Below, piece after piece: positions 30,507 to 39,338 of a stretch of 64,000 nucleotides of DNA. Origin of the DNA: Sphingomonas horti (GTDB lineage: Bacteria; Pseudomonadota; Alphaproteobacteria; Sphingomonadales; Sphingomonadaceae); contig NZ_WQMS01000014.1 in assembly GCF_009753715.1 (NCBI RefSeq), positions 143,062-207,061 on the forward strand. The letters are read 5' to 3'. A program made the translations under genes and the position numbers. The notes beneath the pieces are model-generated. The model was not told the origin of the DNA. It worked only from the letters and a program-made list of their open reading frames with translations, and ran no database searches. Within the stretch, counting starts at the first letter, position 1, and each line of letters begins with the position of its first letter.

Positions 30507-31511
30507 CTACGAAGCCGGCACCCACCCCGCAAGTTCACGCGCAAGTAAGCCGCGCAGCAGCGCGATGCTCTCGTCGCTGTCGTTGAGGCAGGGGATATAG
30601 GCGAAATCACTGCCGCCCGCGTCCAGGAAGCTCTGCCGCCCCCTGATCGCCAGTTCTTCCAGCGTCTCCAGGCAGTCGACCGAGAAGCCCGGCGCGACCA
30701 CGGCCAGTTTCCGCACCCCTTGGCCCGGCAGCTCGGCAAGCGTCCGGTCGGTCGCCGGCTCCAGCCATTTCGCGCGGCCGAAGCGCGACTGGAACGCGAC
30801 CCGCACTTCCCGCCCCAGCGCTTCGCCGAGCAGCCGCGCGGTCGCGATGCACTGGTCGTAATAGGGATCGCCCAGCGCCCGCGTCCGCTCCGGCATGCCG
30901 TGGAAGCTGGCGAGGATCAGGTCCGGCGCGAAATCGAGCCCGGCGAGGGCGCCTTCGATCGAGCCCTTCAGCGCGCCGATATAGGCCGGGTCGTCATGAT
31001 AGGGTGGCAGCGTCCGGATCGCCGGCTGCACGCGCCGCGACGCCAGCACCGCGAATGCCTTGTCGTTCGCGGTCGCCGTCGTCGCCGCGCAATATTGCGG
31101 GTACATCGGCGCCAGCAGGATGCGCGCGCACCCGCCCGCCTGCAGCGCCGCTAGCCGGTCGGCGATCGACGGGCTGCCGTAACGCATCGCCCAGTCGACG
31201 ATCACGCCGTCGCCGAACGCGTCAGCCAGCTTCTCCGCCTTGCGCCGCGTGTAATGCGCCAGTGGGGAGCCATGCTCGGTCCAGACCAGGCCATAGGCAT
31301 GGGCGGACTTTTTCGGCCGGGTGTTCAGGATGATGCCGCGCAGGATCGGCTGCCAGGCGATCGGCGGGACCTCGACCACGCGCCGGTCCGACAGGAACTC
31401 GGCCAGGTATCGCCGCACCGCGGGGGCGGTCGGCGCATCGGGCGTGCCGAGGTTGATCAGCAGCACGCCGATCCGGCCAGAATGCCTGACGGGGTAATCG
31501 AGAGGATTCAT
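30507..31511 (-). CDS. hemH: Ferrochelatase
   Basis: About 334 residues from ATG 31511 (MNPLDYPVRHSGRIGVLLINLGTP). HemH inserts Fe(II) into protoporphyrin IX, the last step of haem synthesis. Visible family motifs: VLLINLGTPD, VDWAMRYGSPSI, LAPMYPQYCAAT, ASFHGMPER with the catalytic His, YYDQC, VAFQSRFGRAKWLEP and APGFSVDCLETLEE. Length is normal. The gene is upstream of phaB on the same strand with a short gap. Confidence 0.97.
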   Translation of the reverse strand: MNPLDYPVRHSGRIGVLLINLGTPDAPTAPAVRRYLAEFLSDRRVVEVPPIAWQPILRGIILNTRPKKSAHAYGLVWTEHGSPLAHYTRRKAEKLADAFGDGVIVDWAMRYGSPSIADRLAALQAGGCARILLAPMYPQYCAATTATANDKAFAVLASRRVQPAIRTLPPYHDDPAYIGALKGSIEGALAGLDFAPDLILASFHGMPERTRALGDPYYDQCIATARLLGEALGREVRVAFQSRFGRAKWLEPATDRTLAELPGQGVRKLAVVAPGFSVDCLETLEELAIRGRQSFLDAGGSDFAYIPCLNDSDESIALLRGLLARELAGWVPAS

Positions 31512-31564
31512 CGACAGTGTCCCAAACACCGTTCAAAGGGCCAGGCCGCCATTGTCGGCCTCGC

Positions 31565-33787
31565 TCAGGTGAGCGCGATCGGAAGGTCGCGGAAGCGGCG
31601 GCCGGTCGCCGCGTACAACGCGTTGGCGATCGCCGGCGCCACTGGCGGCACGGCAAGCTCGCTGGCGCCCCCCGGCTCTTCGTTGCTCGGCAGCAGCTCG
31701 ACGGTGATGTCGGGCGTGTCGGCAAGCACGGGCAGGCCCAGCTGTCCCAGCCGGTGGGCGCGGGTCAGCCCCGCCTCGAACCCCGGCGCGCAGCCCAGCG
31801 CCCCGGCCAGGCCGAAGACCAGCCCGCCCTCGATCTGCTGGCGCACGATATCGGGATGGATCATCCGCCCGACATCGGCGACCGCGACGATCCGGTCGCA
31901 GCGCACGCGCGCGCCTTCGGCATGGGCCTCGACCAGCACCGCGATATGGCTGCCATGCGCGGCATGGACGGCGATGCCCTGCCCCGTCCCGGGTTCGCCG
32001 CCTTGCCATCCGCCCAGCGCCGCCGCGGTCGAAAGGCAGCGCGCCAGCCGCGGCTGCCCGCCCAGCATCGCCATTCGGAAGGAAAAGGGTTCGACACCCG
32101 CGATCCGCGCCAGCTCGTCGACGAAACTCTCGGTGAAGAAGCAGGTGTAGCTGTGCGCCGCGGACCGCCAATAGCCGGAGGCAAGCCCGGTCTCGGCGAC
32201 ATGATGGTCGACCGCCAGGTGCCGGATCGCATAGGGCGTCTGCGCGCCGGCGACGGCGAAAGCGTCGCTCCCCGCCCGGACGATCGCCCGCGCGACCGCG
32301 GCGTCGGGCAACAGCCGGCTCGCGACGATCTCGCCATAGGCTGGCGCGGCGATCTTGGTCAGCAGCGCCTCGATCCGGCCGCCATTGATCTTGGCTGCGA
32401 GCTGGCCGAGCGCCGGCGGGCGGAAGCGGTCGTGGAGAATGTCCTCGCCCCGGCTCCAGGCGAGCTGCACCGGACGCTTCAGCAGCCGGCTGAGGAATCC
32501 CGCCTGTACCGCCGGCTCGCTGTCGATGCCGCGGCCGAAACTGCCGCCGGCCAGCATCGGGTGGACGATCACGTTGCGCTCGCTCAGCCGCAGCGCCCGG
32601 GCAACCGTCTGCCGCGCGGCTTCGGGCGCGAGCGTCGGCGCCCAGACCGAAAGCAGCCCGTCTTCCCACGACGCGGTCGCGGTCACCGGCTCGGGCGCGG
32701 CATGGACGGCCGGCACCACGGCGTAGCGCGCCATCTGCACGGTCGCGCCCTTGAACGCCTTTGCTAGGTCGCCGCGCGCGACGATGCGGTCGCCGTCGCC
32801 CTCCAGCGCCGCGTCCAGGTCGCGCGCGATCGTCTCGTCCGACACCAGCTCGCCGCGGGTCTCGAAACGCGGCCGCATCAGCTCCAGCGCGCGCTCGGCC
32901 GCCCAGCTGGTCTGCCCGATCGCCGCGACCCAGTCGGGGCGCTCGATGATCTGCAGCACCCCCTGCACGCGCTCCGCCGCCGCCTTGTCGTCGCCCAGGC
33001 AGCGCAAGGCCCCGATCGGCCCCTGCCGGATCGCGGCGAACACCATGTTCGGCAAGCGCACGTCGGCGGTGAAGTTCGCGGACCCGTCCAGCTTGGCCGG
33101 CGCGTCGAGCCGCGGCAGCGAGCGTCCAGCGAGCCGCTCGCCGGCGGTCATGCGCAGCGGCGGATTGTCGGGCGCGTCGAGCTCGGCCGCGTCCGCCGCC
33201 AGCTCGCCGAAACGCAGCCGCTTGGCCTCATGCGTGACGAATCCGTTCGCGGTCTCGCACGCCTCCCATTCGACGCCCCAGCGCCGCGCCGCCACCATGC
33301 ACAGCCGCGCCCGCGCTGCCGCCGCCGCCGCGCGCAGCGGCGCCTCGTACATGCGTGCCGAGGTCGATCCCGCCGTCACCATCGTCGCGCTGCGCGTCGC
33401 GAAGGTCGCGGCGAAACGGCCGAAATCGGGCGCCACGTCCGCCGCCAGCTCCTCGGCGAACAAGGTATTGGCATAAAGGGGATTGATGGGCGCCGGCTCC
33501 ACGCCCACGGTCCGCCAGTCGGCGCCAAGCTCGTCGGCGACGATCTGCGGCAGGGTGGTGAACACGCCCTGCCCCGTTTCAGTCTGCGGGACCGCGACCA
33601 TCACCCGGCCGTCCTCGCCGACCTTCAGATAGGCGCCGAGCACATGCTCGCCGCGTCCCGCCGACAGGTTCGGCTCGTAATGGCGCGGCCAGGCGGCCCA
33701 GGCGACGACCAGCCCGACGCCCAGCCCGCCGGTCACCAGCAGCCGGCGGCGCGTGATCTGCGGATGCGGGGCGTCGCTGGCGCGCAT
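31565..33787 (-). CDS. Molybdopterin-dependent oxidoreductase large subunit (isoquinoline 1-oxidoreductase beta-like)
   Basis: About 740 residues from ATG 33787 (MRASDAPHPQITRRRLLVTGG), which starts with a twin-arginine-like signal (TRRRLLVTGGLGVGLVVAWA); the longer upstream frame overlaps the lysR gene. The family belongs to the xanthine oxidase type, with PQTETGQGVFTTLPQIVADE, GGSFGRGIDSE and the C-terminal QIEGGLVFGLAGAL. These periplasmic enzymes hydroxylate or oxidise aldehydes and N-heterocycles, normally with a small [2Fe-2S] subunit (IorA type) and a cytochrome c. No such partner is encoded next to it. The adjacent LysR gene on the same strand may control it. Confidence 0.9.
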   Translation of the reverse strand: MRASDAPHPQITRRRLLVTGGLGVGLVVAWAAWPRHYEPNLSAGRGEHVLGAYLKVGEDGRVMVAVPQTETGQGVFTTLPQIVADELGADWRTVGVEPAPINPLYANTLFAEELAADVAPDFGRFAATFATRSATMVTAGSTSARMYEAPLRAAAAAARARLCMVAARRWGVEWEACETANGFVTHEAKRLRFGELAADAAELDAPDNPPLRMTAGERLAGRSLPRLDAPAKLDGSANFTADVRLPNMVFAAIRQGPIGALRCLGDDKAAAERVQGVLQIIERPDWVAAIGQTSWAAERALELMRPRFETRGELVSDETIARDLDAALEGDGDRIVARGDLAKAFKGATVQMARYAVVPAVHAAPEPVTATASWEDGLLSVWAPTLAPEAARQTVARALRLSERNVIVHPMLAGGSFGRGIDSEPAVQAGFLSRLLKRPVQLAWSRGEDILHDRFRPPALGQLAAKINGGRIEALLTKIAAPAYGEIVASRLLPDAAVARAIVRAGSDAFAVAGAQTPYAIRHLAVDHHVAETGLASGYWRSAAHSYTCFFTESFVDELARIAGVEPFSFRMAMLGGQPRLARCLSTAAALGGWQGGEPGTGQGIAVHAAHGSHIAVLVEAHAEGARVRCDRIVAVADVGRMIHPDIVRQQIEGGLVFGLAGALGCAPGFEAGLTRAHRLGQLGLPVLADTPDITVELLPSNEEPGGASELAVPPVAPAIANALYAATGRRFRDLPIALT

Positions 33788-33801
33788 GGAATCCCGTCTA
33801 A

Positions 33802-34743
33802 TCACGCTTCCGCGGCAACGCCAACCTCTGCCTGCCGGTAATAGGCCGGCACGCCCCGCGCGGACTCCTGCGCGATCGTGTCCAGCATCCAGTCGCGGAA
33901 CAGGCGGATCTTGCGCGAATGACGGTGGTGCTCGGGATAGACCAGCCAGAAGTCGCTGGGGTCGTAGGCGACCGCGTCGATCACCGGCACCAGCCGCCCG
34001 GTCGCCAGCTCCAGCCGCCACAGCACAGGGTTCAGCACCGCGATTCCGGCGCCCGCGATCGCCGCCTGCCCTTCGGCGATCTGGGTGTCCATCTTGATGC
34101 CGGACGGTACGCCGTCGGCCGCATCGCCGCCGACCTGCTCGCGCCAGACGCGCCACCAGCTGTCGTCGGGGCTGATGCGCGGCAGCCGCATCACGTCATC
34201 CGGGCTGCGCACCGGCGGCACGCGCTCCAGGAATTCGGGGCTCGCCAGCGCCATCAGCGGCATCCGCATCAGGAAGTGCGAGCACAGCCCCGGCCATTCG
34301 CCCTTGCCGCCGCGGATCGCCACGTCGACATCGTCGCGCGCGAAATCGACCAGCGCGTTCGACGTATGCAGCCGAACCGCGATGTCCGGCACTTTCAGCT
34401 GGAACGCGCCGATCCGCGAAGCGAGCCAGTTCGGCCCGAAGGTCGTCGAGCAGCTGACCGTCAGCACGCCTTCCCCGCTCGATCGGGCGACGCCGAAGGC
34501 GGTGTCGAGATCGTCGAACGCCTTGGCGACCAGCGGCCCGATCCGCTGCCCGGTCTCGCTCAGGCTCACCCGGCCCCGCTCGCGCCGGAACAGGCTGACG
34601 CCCAGCCGCTCCTCCAGCAGCTTGATCTGGTAGCTGACCGCTGCCTGGGTCATCCCCAGCTCGGTGCCGGCGGTCGTGAAATTCTGATGCCGCGCCGCCG
34701 CTTCGAACACGCGGACGGCAGAGAGAGGCGGCAGGCGGCGCAT
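33802..34743 (-). CDS. LysR family transcriptional regulator (GcvA-like)
   Basis: 313 residues. The N-terminal HTH, LSAVRVFEAAARHQNFTTAG and MTQAAVSYQIKLLEERLG, is the GcvA subgroup signature. The substrate-binding domain has SCSTTFGPNWLASRIGAF and VDVAIRGGKGEWPG, as in GcvA-type regulators that often control nearby catabolic or beta-lactamase genes. It lies 14 bp upstream of the molybdopterin oxidoreductase on the same strand and divergent from a small 59-codon gene. Confidence 0.94.
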   Translation of the reverse strand: MRRLPPLSAVRVFEAAARHQNFTTAGTELGMTQAAVSYQIKLLEERLGVSLFRRERGRVSLSETGQRIGPLVAKAFDDLDTAFGVARSSGEGVLTVSCSTTFGPNWLASRIGAFQLKVPDIAVRLHTSNALVDFARDDVDVAIRGGKGEWPGLCSHFLMRMPLMALASPEFLERVPPVRSPDDVMRLPRISPDDSWWRVWREQVGGDAADGVPSGIKMDTQIAEGQAAIAGAGIAVLNPVLWRLELATGRLVPVIDAVAYDPSDFWLVYPEHHRHSRKIRLFRDWMLDTIAQESARGVPAYYRQAEVGVAAEA

Positions 34744-34859
34744 GGGCCGCGTCTATAAGCCTGACTTATAGCGTCCGTCCATCGCTTTGTTGGCGTTCCG
34801 GCACCGGAACGAGCATCTAGCCCCTGTCCTGAACGCCACCGCAGGGACAGGAGCTGAAC

Positions 34860-35039
34860 ATGCGCGACGAATATGATGACTGCATCTACCAGGCGCTTCG
34901 CCACGATTTCGCCGGCAACCTCCGCGCCATCGCCAACGCCGTCGGCCACGCCTTCGATCGGCTGCACGAGCGCCTTTACGGCGCGCCGTGGAACGCCCGC
35001 AATCCGCGATGCAAGGCCAACCGGTTGACGACGCGGTAA
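34860..35039 (+). CDS. Small protein of 59 residues, divergent from lysR
   Basis: ATG 34860 is preceded by AGGAG with 6-nt spacing. The product starts MRDEYDDCIYQALRHDFAGN and has an amphipathic helix FAGNLRAIANAVGHAFDRLH, then a basic tail. It has no signal peptide. The strong ribosome site and codon use typical of the neighbours support a real gene. Function unknown; it shares the intergenic region with the LysR gene and could be its target. Confidence 0.6.
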   Translation: MRDEYDDCIYQALRHDFAGNLRAIANAVGHAFDRLHERLYGAPWNARNPRCKANRLTTR

Positions 35040-35224
35040 CCATAGGATGCTGACGCCCATTTACCTGTTCGGGTGCAATTGGCCGGCCCATGATTCCGGG
35101 CCGGCCCATCCTCAGCAAAGCGCGCGCGCTGTCGGCGTTCCGGCTTTGCTGGCCGCAGGCCACCGGGAAACCCGCAAGGCAGAGCTTACCGCGCGGTAAA
35201 GCTTTCGACGGCACACGCGCCGTC

Positions 35225-35725
35225 ATGCACAGGGTAAGGCTGCTTTGTACGCTGGCGCTTGTCGTGACGATGCCGTGTCTCGCCGGCGCCGTCGGCCGCA
35301 CGAGCGCGCTGGAAGCGCGCCTGCTCGCGGCGCACAACCGCGAGCGTGCCGCGCTCGGCGTGCCGGCGCTGGCCTGGGACGATTCCCTCGCCGCCGGCGC
35401 CAAGGTCTGGGCCGAAACCCTCGCCCGCACCGGCCGCTTCGAACATTCCCGCTCGGATGACGGCGAAAATCTCTGGGCCGGCACGCGCGGCGCCTGGTCG
35501 CCCGAGGAGATGGTCAGCCTCTGGCTCGCCGAGAAAAGCGACTATCGCCCGGGCATCTTCCCCGCCGTCTCGCGCAGCGGCGATGTCCGCAACGTCGGCC
35601 ATTACACGCAGGTGATCTGGCGCAGCACGCGCCGGCTCGGCTGCGCCCTCGCCTCGGCCCGCGAAGACGTGCTCGTCTGTCGCTATGCCGAGGGCGGCAA
35701 TGTGATCGGCGAGCGCCCCATCTGA
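35225..35725 (+). CDS. CAP/SCP-domain secreted protein
   Basis: 166 residues from ATG 35225 (MHRVRLLCTLALVVTMPCLAG), giving a signal peptide. The mature part is one CAP domain: LLAAHNRERAALGVPALAWDD, the GENLWAGT box, WLAEKSDYRPG, and the signature VGHYTQVIWRSTRRLGCA with the conserved His and Glu residues. Bacterial CAP proteins are extracytoplasmic and of mostly unknown activity. The frame from 35090 is longer but has no signal sequence. Confidence 0.9.
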   Translation: MHRVRLLCTLALVVTMPCLAGAVGRTSALEARLLAAHNRERAALGVPALAWDDSLAAGAKVWAETLARTGRFEHSRSDDGENLWAGTRGAWSPEEMVSLWLAEKSDYRPGIFPAVSRSGDVRNVGHYTQVIWRSTRRLGCALASAREDVLVCRYAEGGNVIGERPI

Positions 35726-35836
35726 TTGCACCCCCTGCCCGCATGGGCTAAGGGTCCCCAATCGCCTCGGCTGCGCCCCGCGCTTGCCGAGGCGCATTAC
35801 TTTTACGCGTCTTCGGACGCCAAGGGAGCCCAGCTT

Positions 35837-36616
35837 ATGGCCCGCCGCCGCCAGATCTACGAAGGCAAGGCGAAGATCCTCTACGAAGGTCCCGAACCGG
35901 GTACGCTGATCCAGTATTTCAAGGACGACGCGACTGCCTTCAACGCGCAGAAAAAGGGCACGATCAGCGGCAAGGGCGTGCTCAACAACCGGATTTCGGA
36001 GCACATCTTCACGCTGCTCGGGCAGATCGGGGTGCCGACGCATTTCATCCGCCGGCTGAACATGCGCGAGCAGCTGATCCGCCAGGTCGAGATCATCCCG
36101 ATCGAGGTGGTGGTGCGTAACGTCGCCGCCGGCACCCTTTCCAAGCGCCTCGGCATCGAGGAAGGCACCCAGCTGCCGCGTACGATCGTCGAATATTACT
36201 ACAAGGACGATGCGCTCGGCGATCCGATGATCTCGGAAGAGCATATCGCCTGCTTCGGCTGGGCCAGCCAGGACGAGATGCACGACATCACGGACATGGC
36301 GATCCGCGTGAACGACTTCATGTGCGGCCTGTTCGCCGCGATCGGCATCCGCCTGATCGACTTCAAGCTGGAGTTCGGCCGCATCTGGGACAATGATTAC
36401 GGCCGCGTGATCCTGGCGGACGAGATCAGCCCCGACGGCTGCCGGCTGTGGGACATGGAAACCAACGAAAAGCTCGACAAGGACCGCTTCCGCCGTGACC
36501 TGGGCGGGGAAGTCGAGGCCTATCAGGAAGTGGCCCGCCGCCTCGGCCTGCTGCCGGAAGACGGCGAGAACGCGGTGCTGGACCTGGAGAGCCACAGGAA
36601 GCGCCGCGGGCGGTAG
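35837..36616 (+). CDS. purC: Phosphoribosylaminoimidazole-succinocarboxamide synthase
   Basis: 259 residues from ATG 35837 ([18 protein letters not shown]), with GGGAG 8 nt upstream. PurC couples CAIR and aspartate (SAICAR synthesis). Family features: [64 protein letters not shown]. Adjacent purS and purQ are expected in this group but lie 5.5 kb downstream, separated by unrelated genes. Confidence 0.97.
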   Translation: MARRRQIYEGKAKILYEGPEPGTLIQYFKDDATAFNAQKKGTISGKGVLNNRISEHIFTLLGQIGVPTHFIRRLNMREQLIRQVEIIPIEVVVRNVAAGTLSKRLGIEEGTQLPRTIVEYYYKDDALGDPMISEEHIACFGWASQDEMHDITDMAIRVNDFMCGLFAAIGIRLIDFKLEFGRIWDNDYGRVILADEISPDGCRLWDMETNEKLDKDRFRRDLGGEVEAYQEVARRLGLLPEDGENAVLDLESHRKRRGR

Positions 36617-36640
36617 CCGTTTCGGCGCCTCCCGCCTCGG

Positions 36641-37081
36641 CTATTGGGCCGCCGGCGGCGGCGCCACGGCGAGCAGCTGGATGCGGAAATGAAGCGTCGC
36701 GCCGGGCGGGATGCCGTCGGTGCCTTTGGCGCCATAGGCGAACTCTGGCGGGGCGACGATCTCCCATTCGTCGCCGACATGCATCAGCGGCAGCACGGCC
36801 TGCCACGCGCCGATCAGCCGGTTCAGCGGAAAGCTCGCGGGCTCGTTCTTGTCGAAGGTCGATTCGACCAGCGTGCCGTCGTCGAGCTTCAGCTCGTAAT
36901 TGACGGTGATGATGTCCTTGCGGGCCGGCGACGCCGCGCCCGCAGGCGCCGATTTCAGCACGTGGTAGCGGACCGGCGGCAATGACACCCAGCCGTCCTT
37001 TTGTGCCATCGCCGGCGCCGAAGCCGTAGCGAACGCCAACGCGCCACCGAACATCCAGAGTGTCGATCTGCCCATGCGCAT
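36641..37081 (-). CDS. FKBP-type peptidyl-prolyl isomerase, exported
   Basis: About 146 residues from ATG 37081 (MRMGRSTLWMFGGALAFATAS), which has GGGGA 6 nt upstream and provides a signal peptide. The FKBP core is ITVNYELKLDDGTLVESTFDK, FPLNRLIGAWQAVLPLMHVG, and PPEFAYGAKGTDGIPPGATL, then the last strand LHFRIQLLAV. It should assist folding in the periplasm. It is convergent with purC. Confidence 0.92.
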   Translation of the reverse strand: MRMGRSTLWMFGGALAFATASAPAMAQKDGWVSLPPVRYHVLKSAPAGAASPARKDIITVNYELKLDDGTLVESTFDKNEPASFPLNRLIGAWQAVLPLMHVGDEWEIVAPPEFAYGAKGTDGIPPGATLHFRIQLLAVAPPPAAQ

Positions 37082-37135
37082 CGCGTCTCCCCTCCCCCTC
37101 AATCCGGCCTCGCTATCACGAACGCCCGTCATCGC

Positions 37136-39157
37136 CTACCAGACGCGGCATTGCTTTGCCGCCGGCCGCACCATGGCCGCTCCCGCCGGGCACGAAAAGG
37201 CACGCCCGAATTCCGGCATGTTCGACAGCGGCGCGTTGACGCGAAAGGCGGGCGGAGCATGGCCGTCATGCGCGACCGACTGGCGCAGGCTCGCATCAGT
37301 TTGCGACGTGCAGCGATACTGGGCATATCGGTAGAAGAAGCGCTGCGCCGGGCTCGTGCCGCTCGAATCCTGTTTGTCGATGGCGGGACCCAGCCGCTTC
37401 TTCAGTGCCTGATAGGCGAGCCGGACCCCGCCATAATCGGCGACATTCTCGTCGAACTGGTCCTTGCCCGGCAGCGACAGCCCGGGAAGCGGATGATAGT
37501 CGTCCGCCTGCTGCACCACGCACTGCCCGCGCGCGTCGGCGGCCTTTTCGTCGGCCGGCGTCCATAGCTCCTGGTCCAGGCCGGTTGGCCCGAACATGTG
37601 CAGCTGCGCGACGTGCACGAACTCGTGCGCGAACACCGATCCGTAGGTCGCGTAATTGAGCTCCGGCGGCGCATCGCCGACGAAGCGTGGCGCCGACAGG
37701 AACGCCGCCGTCATGATCAGCGAGTTGGTGAATGCATCGGGAAAGCCGTTGGGGATGACCAGCCGCGCGGCGGCCATGCCTTCGCCGACCCAGGGAGCGA
37801 CCTTCATTTCCCAATCGGTGCGAACCCTCGGCTGTGCGACGCGAGCCCATTCGCGCTGCTGCTCGAAGCGACGCGCCGCGATCACATTGTCCAGAAAGCG
37901 GTTGCGACGAAGCGGATAATGGCCGACCGCGGGCCAGATGTCCGGAAAGCCGATCTTCAGGTCGGTGCGACGGAGCTTGTCGGCGGTCGCCCTTCGGGCC
38001 TCAGGCGACAACCAGTCATTGGCCTCGATCGAGGCGACGATCTCCTCCTTGATCGTCTCCGACAGGCGTCGCGCCGCGTCGCGCGCCGGTATCCCCAGAA
38101 TATGCGTGGCATATTGGCGCGAGAACTCGACGCCCATGGACCGGACGGTCGCGTCGCGGCAGCGTGCGTCGACATCGTGCAGCTCGGGACGCAGGTCGGG
38201 CGACAGATCGCCGAACGCCTGATTGTAGGGCGCGGGCAGCTCGCCGCGCAGCGAAAAGAGGAAGACCCATCGCAGATAGGCGCGCAGTTCCGCGGGCGTG
38301 CGGGTGCGCAGCTCCCGGTCCAGGTCGCGCAGGAACTGCGGTGATGTGACGTTGATCGGCCGGACCGAACTTGCCCTCGCCTGGGCGAGATAGGGCCTCC
38401 AGTCGAACGCCGGCGCGAGCGCCTCGATCTGCCGGAGCGACCGCGGATTCTCGGCCCTGGCCGCATCCCATCGGTCGACGCGGTGCTTGCGCAAGGCGGA
38501 CGTGATCGACGCAACCGCCGCAGCATCCCTCGCCGCGCCTGCCTCGTCCTGCCCTGCCAGCGCGAACGCCTTCTGCACGAGCTTCTGGTCGGCCCAGAGC
38601 GCGCCGCTGTGGATTTCGCCGCGGTAGTGCGTCGGGTCGGTGCGGTCCGGCCGCCCGCCATAGGTGATGAAGGCGTCCACGCCGATGCTCGCAAGCGCGC
38701 GGGCCATGCGCTGGATGCCGTCACGGTCGTCCGCCGCCTCTATCCGCGCAAGCCAGCGCCGGACCACCACGCCGTCGTTCAGCGTTCCGGACCGACAGGC
38801 CGCGTAGAAGGTCTGCAGCCGGCCGAGCTCCCCGTCGTCCGGCCGTCGCTCTGCCAGCAGCCTGTCCAGGCTTCGCTGCAGGTCCGCATCGAACTGGACC
38901 TGAGCCAGGCTGATGACAGGCCGGTCCGCGGTCGCCGGGTGGTTGGCGAGAAACCCTCCGCAGGCATGCTGGTAGAAATCGGTGCAGGGATCGGCGCGCA
39001 AATCGAGCGCCGCCCGGTCGATGCCGTCGCCGGTCGACAGCAACGCCTCGCTCGTCGTCGCTGCCTGCCCGACCAGGGCCATGACCGGCTGCCAGCAAAG
39101 GGCAGCGATCGCGAGCGCCGCAATCGAAGCGGCAGGAATCAAGATTCTACTGGCCAT
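37136..39157 (-). CDS. M13 family (neprilysin-like) metallopeptidase
   Basis: About 673 residues from ATG 39157 (MASRILIPAASIAALAIAAL), chosen for its signal anchor. The N-terminal M13 pattern is DPCTDFYQHACGGFLANHP with its paired cysteines. The zinc site is H511-EFV-H515, followed by the third ligand E570 in ENVADYGGVRLAYQAL. The C-terminus ends CRVW, matching the family's conserved terminal CxxW. M13 enzymes are zinc endopeptidases acting on short peptides. HEFVH in place of the usual HELTH is a mild variation. Confidence 0.92.
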   Translation of the reverse strand: MASRILIPAASIAALAIAALCWQPVMALVGQAATTSEALLSTGDGIDRAALDLRADPCTDFYQHACGGFLANHPATADRPVISLAQVQFDADLQRSLDRLLAERRPDDGELGRLQTFYAACRSGTLNDGVVVRRWLARIEAADDRDGIQRMARALASIGVDAFITYGGRPDRTDPTHYRGEIHSGALWADQKLVQKAFALAGQDEAGAARDAAAVASITSALRKHRVDRWDAARAENPRSLRQIEALAPAFDWRPYLAQARASSVRPINVTSPQFLRDLDRELRTRTPAELRAYLRWVFLFSLRGELPAPYNQAFGDLSPDLRPELHDVDARCRDATVRSMGVEFSRQYATHILGIPARDAARRLSETIKEEIVASIEANDWLSPEARRATADKLRRTDLKIGFPDIWPAVGHYPLRRNRFLDNVIAARRFEQQREWARVAQPRVRTDWEMKVAPWVGEGMAAARLVIPNGFPDAFTNSLIMTAAFLSAPRFVGDAPPELNYATYGSVFAHEFVHVAQLHMFGPTGLDQELWTPADEKAADARGQCVVQQADDYHPLPGLSLPGKDQFDENVADYGGVRLAYQALKKRLGPAIDKQDSSGTSPAQRFFYRYAQYRCTSQTDASLRQSVAHDGHAPPAFRVNAPLSNMPEFGRAFSCPAGAAMVRPAAKQCRVW

Positions 39158-39338
39158 CGCGCCACCCCCGGATTGCCGAACCGGACGCGTGTATTGCATA
39201 GCTAATACAGCTTGACCAGCGATCATCTATCGCCGGCAAGGATGCCGGAAACAGGGCGCCCCTTCGCCGCGGCTTTAGGCGGCTTTAACCCCTGTTCTTT
39301 AGATCGTTGCGCGAACAGATCGCGAAGGTGCCTTTCAG

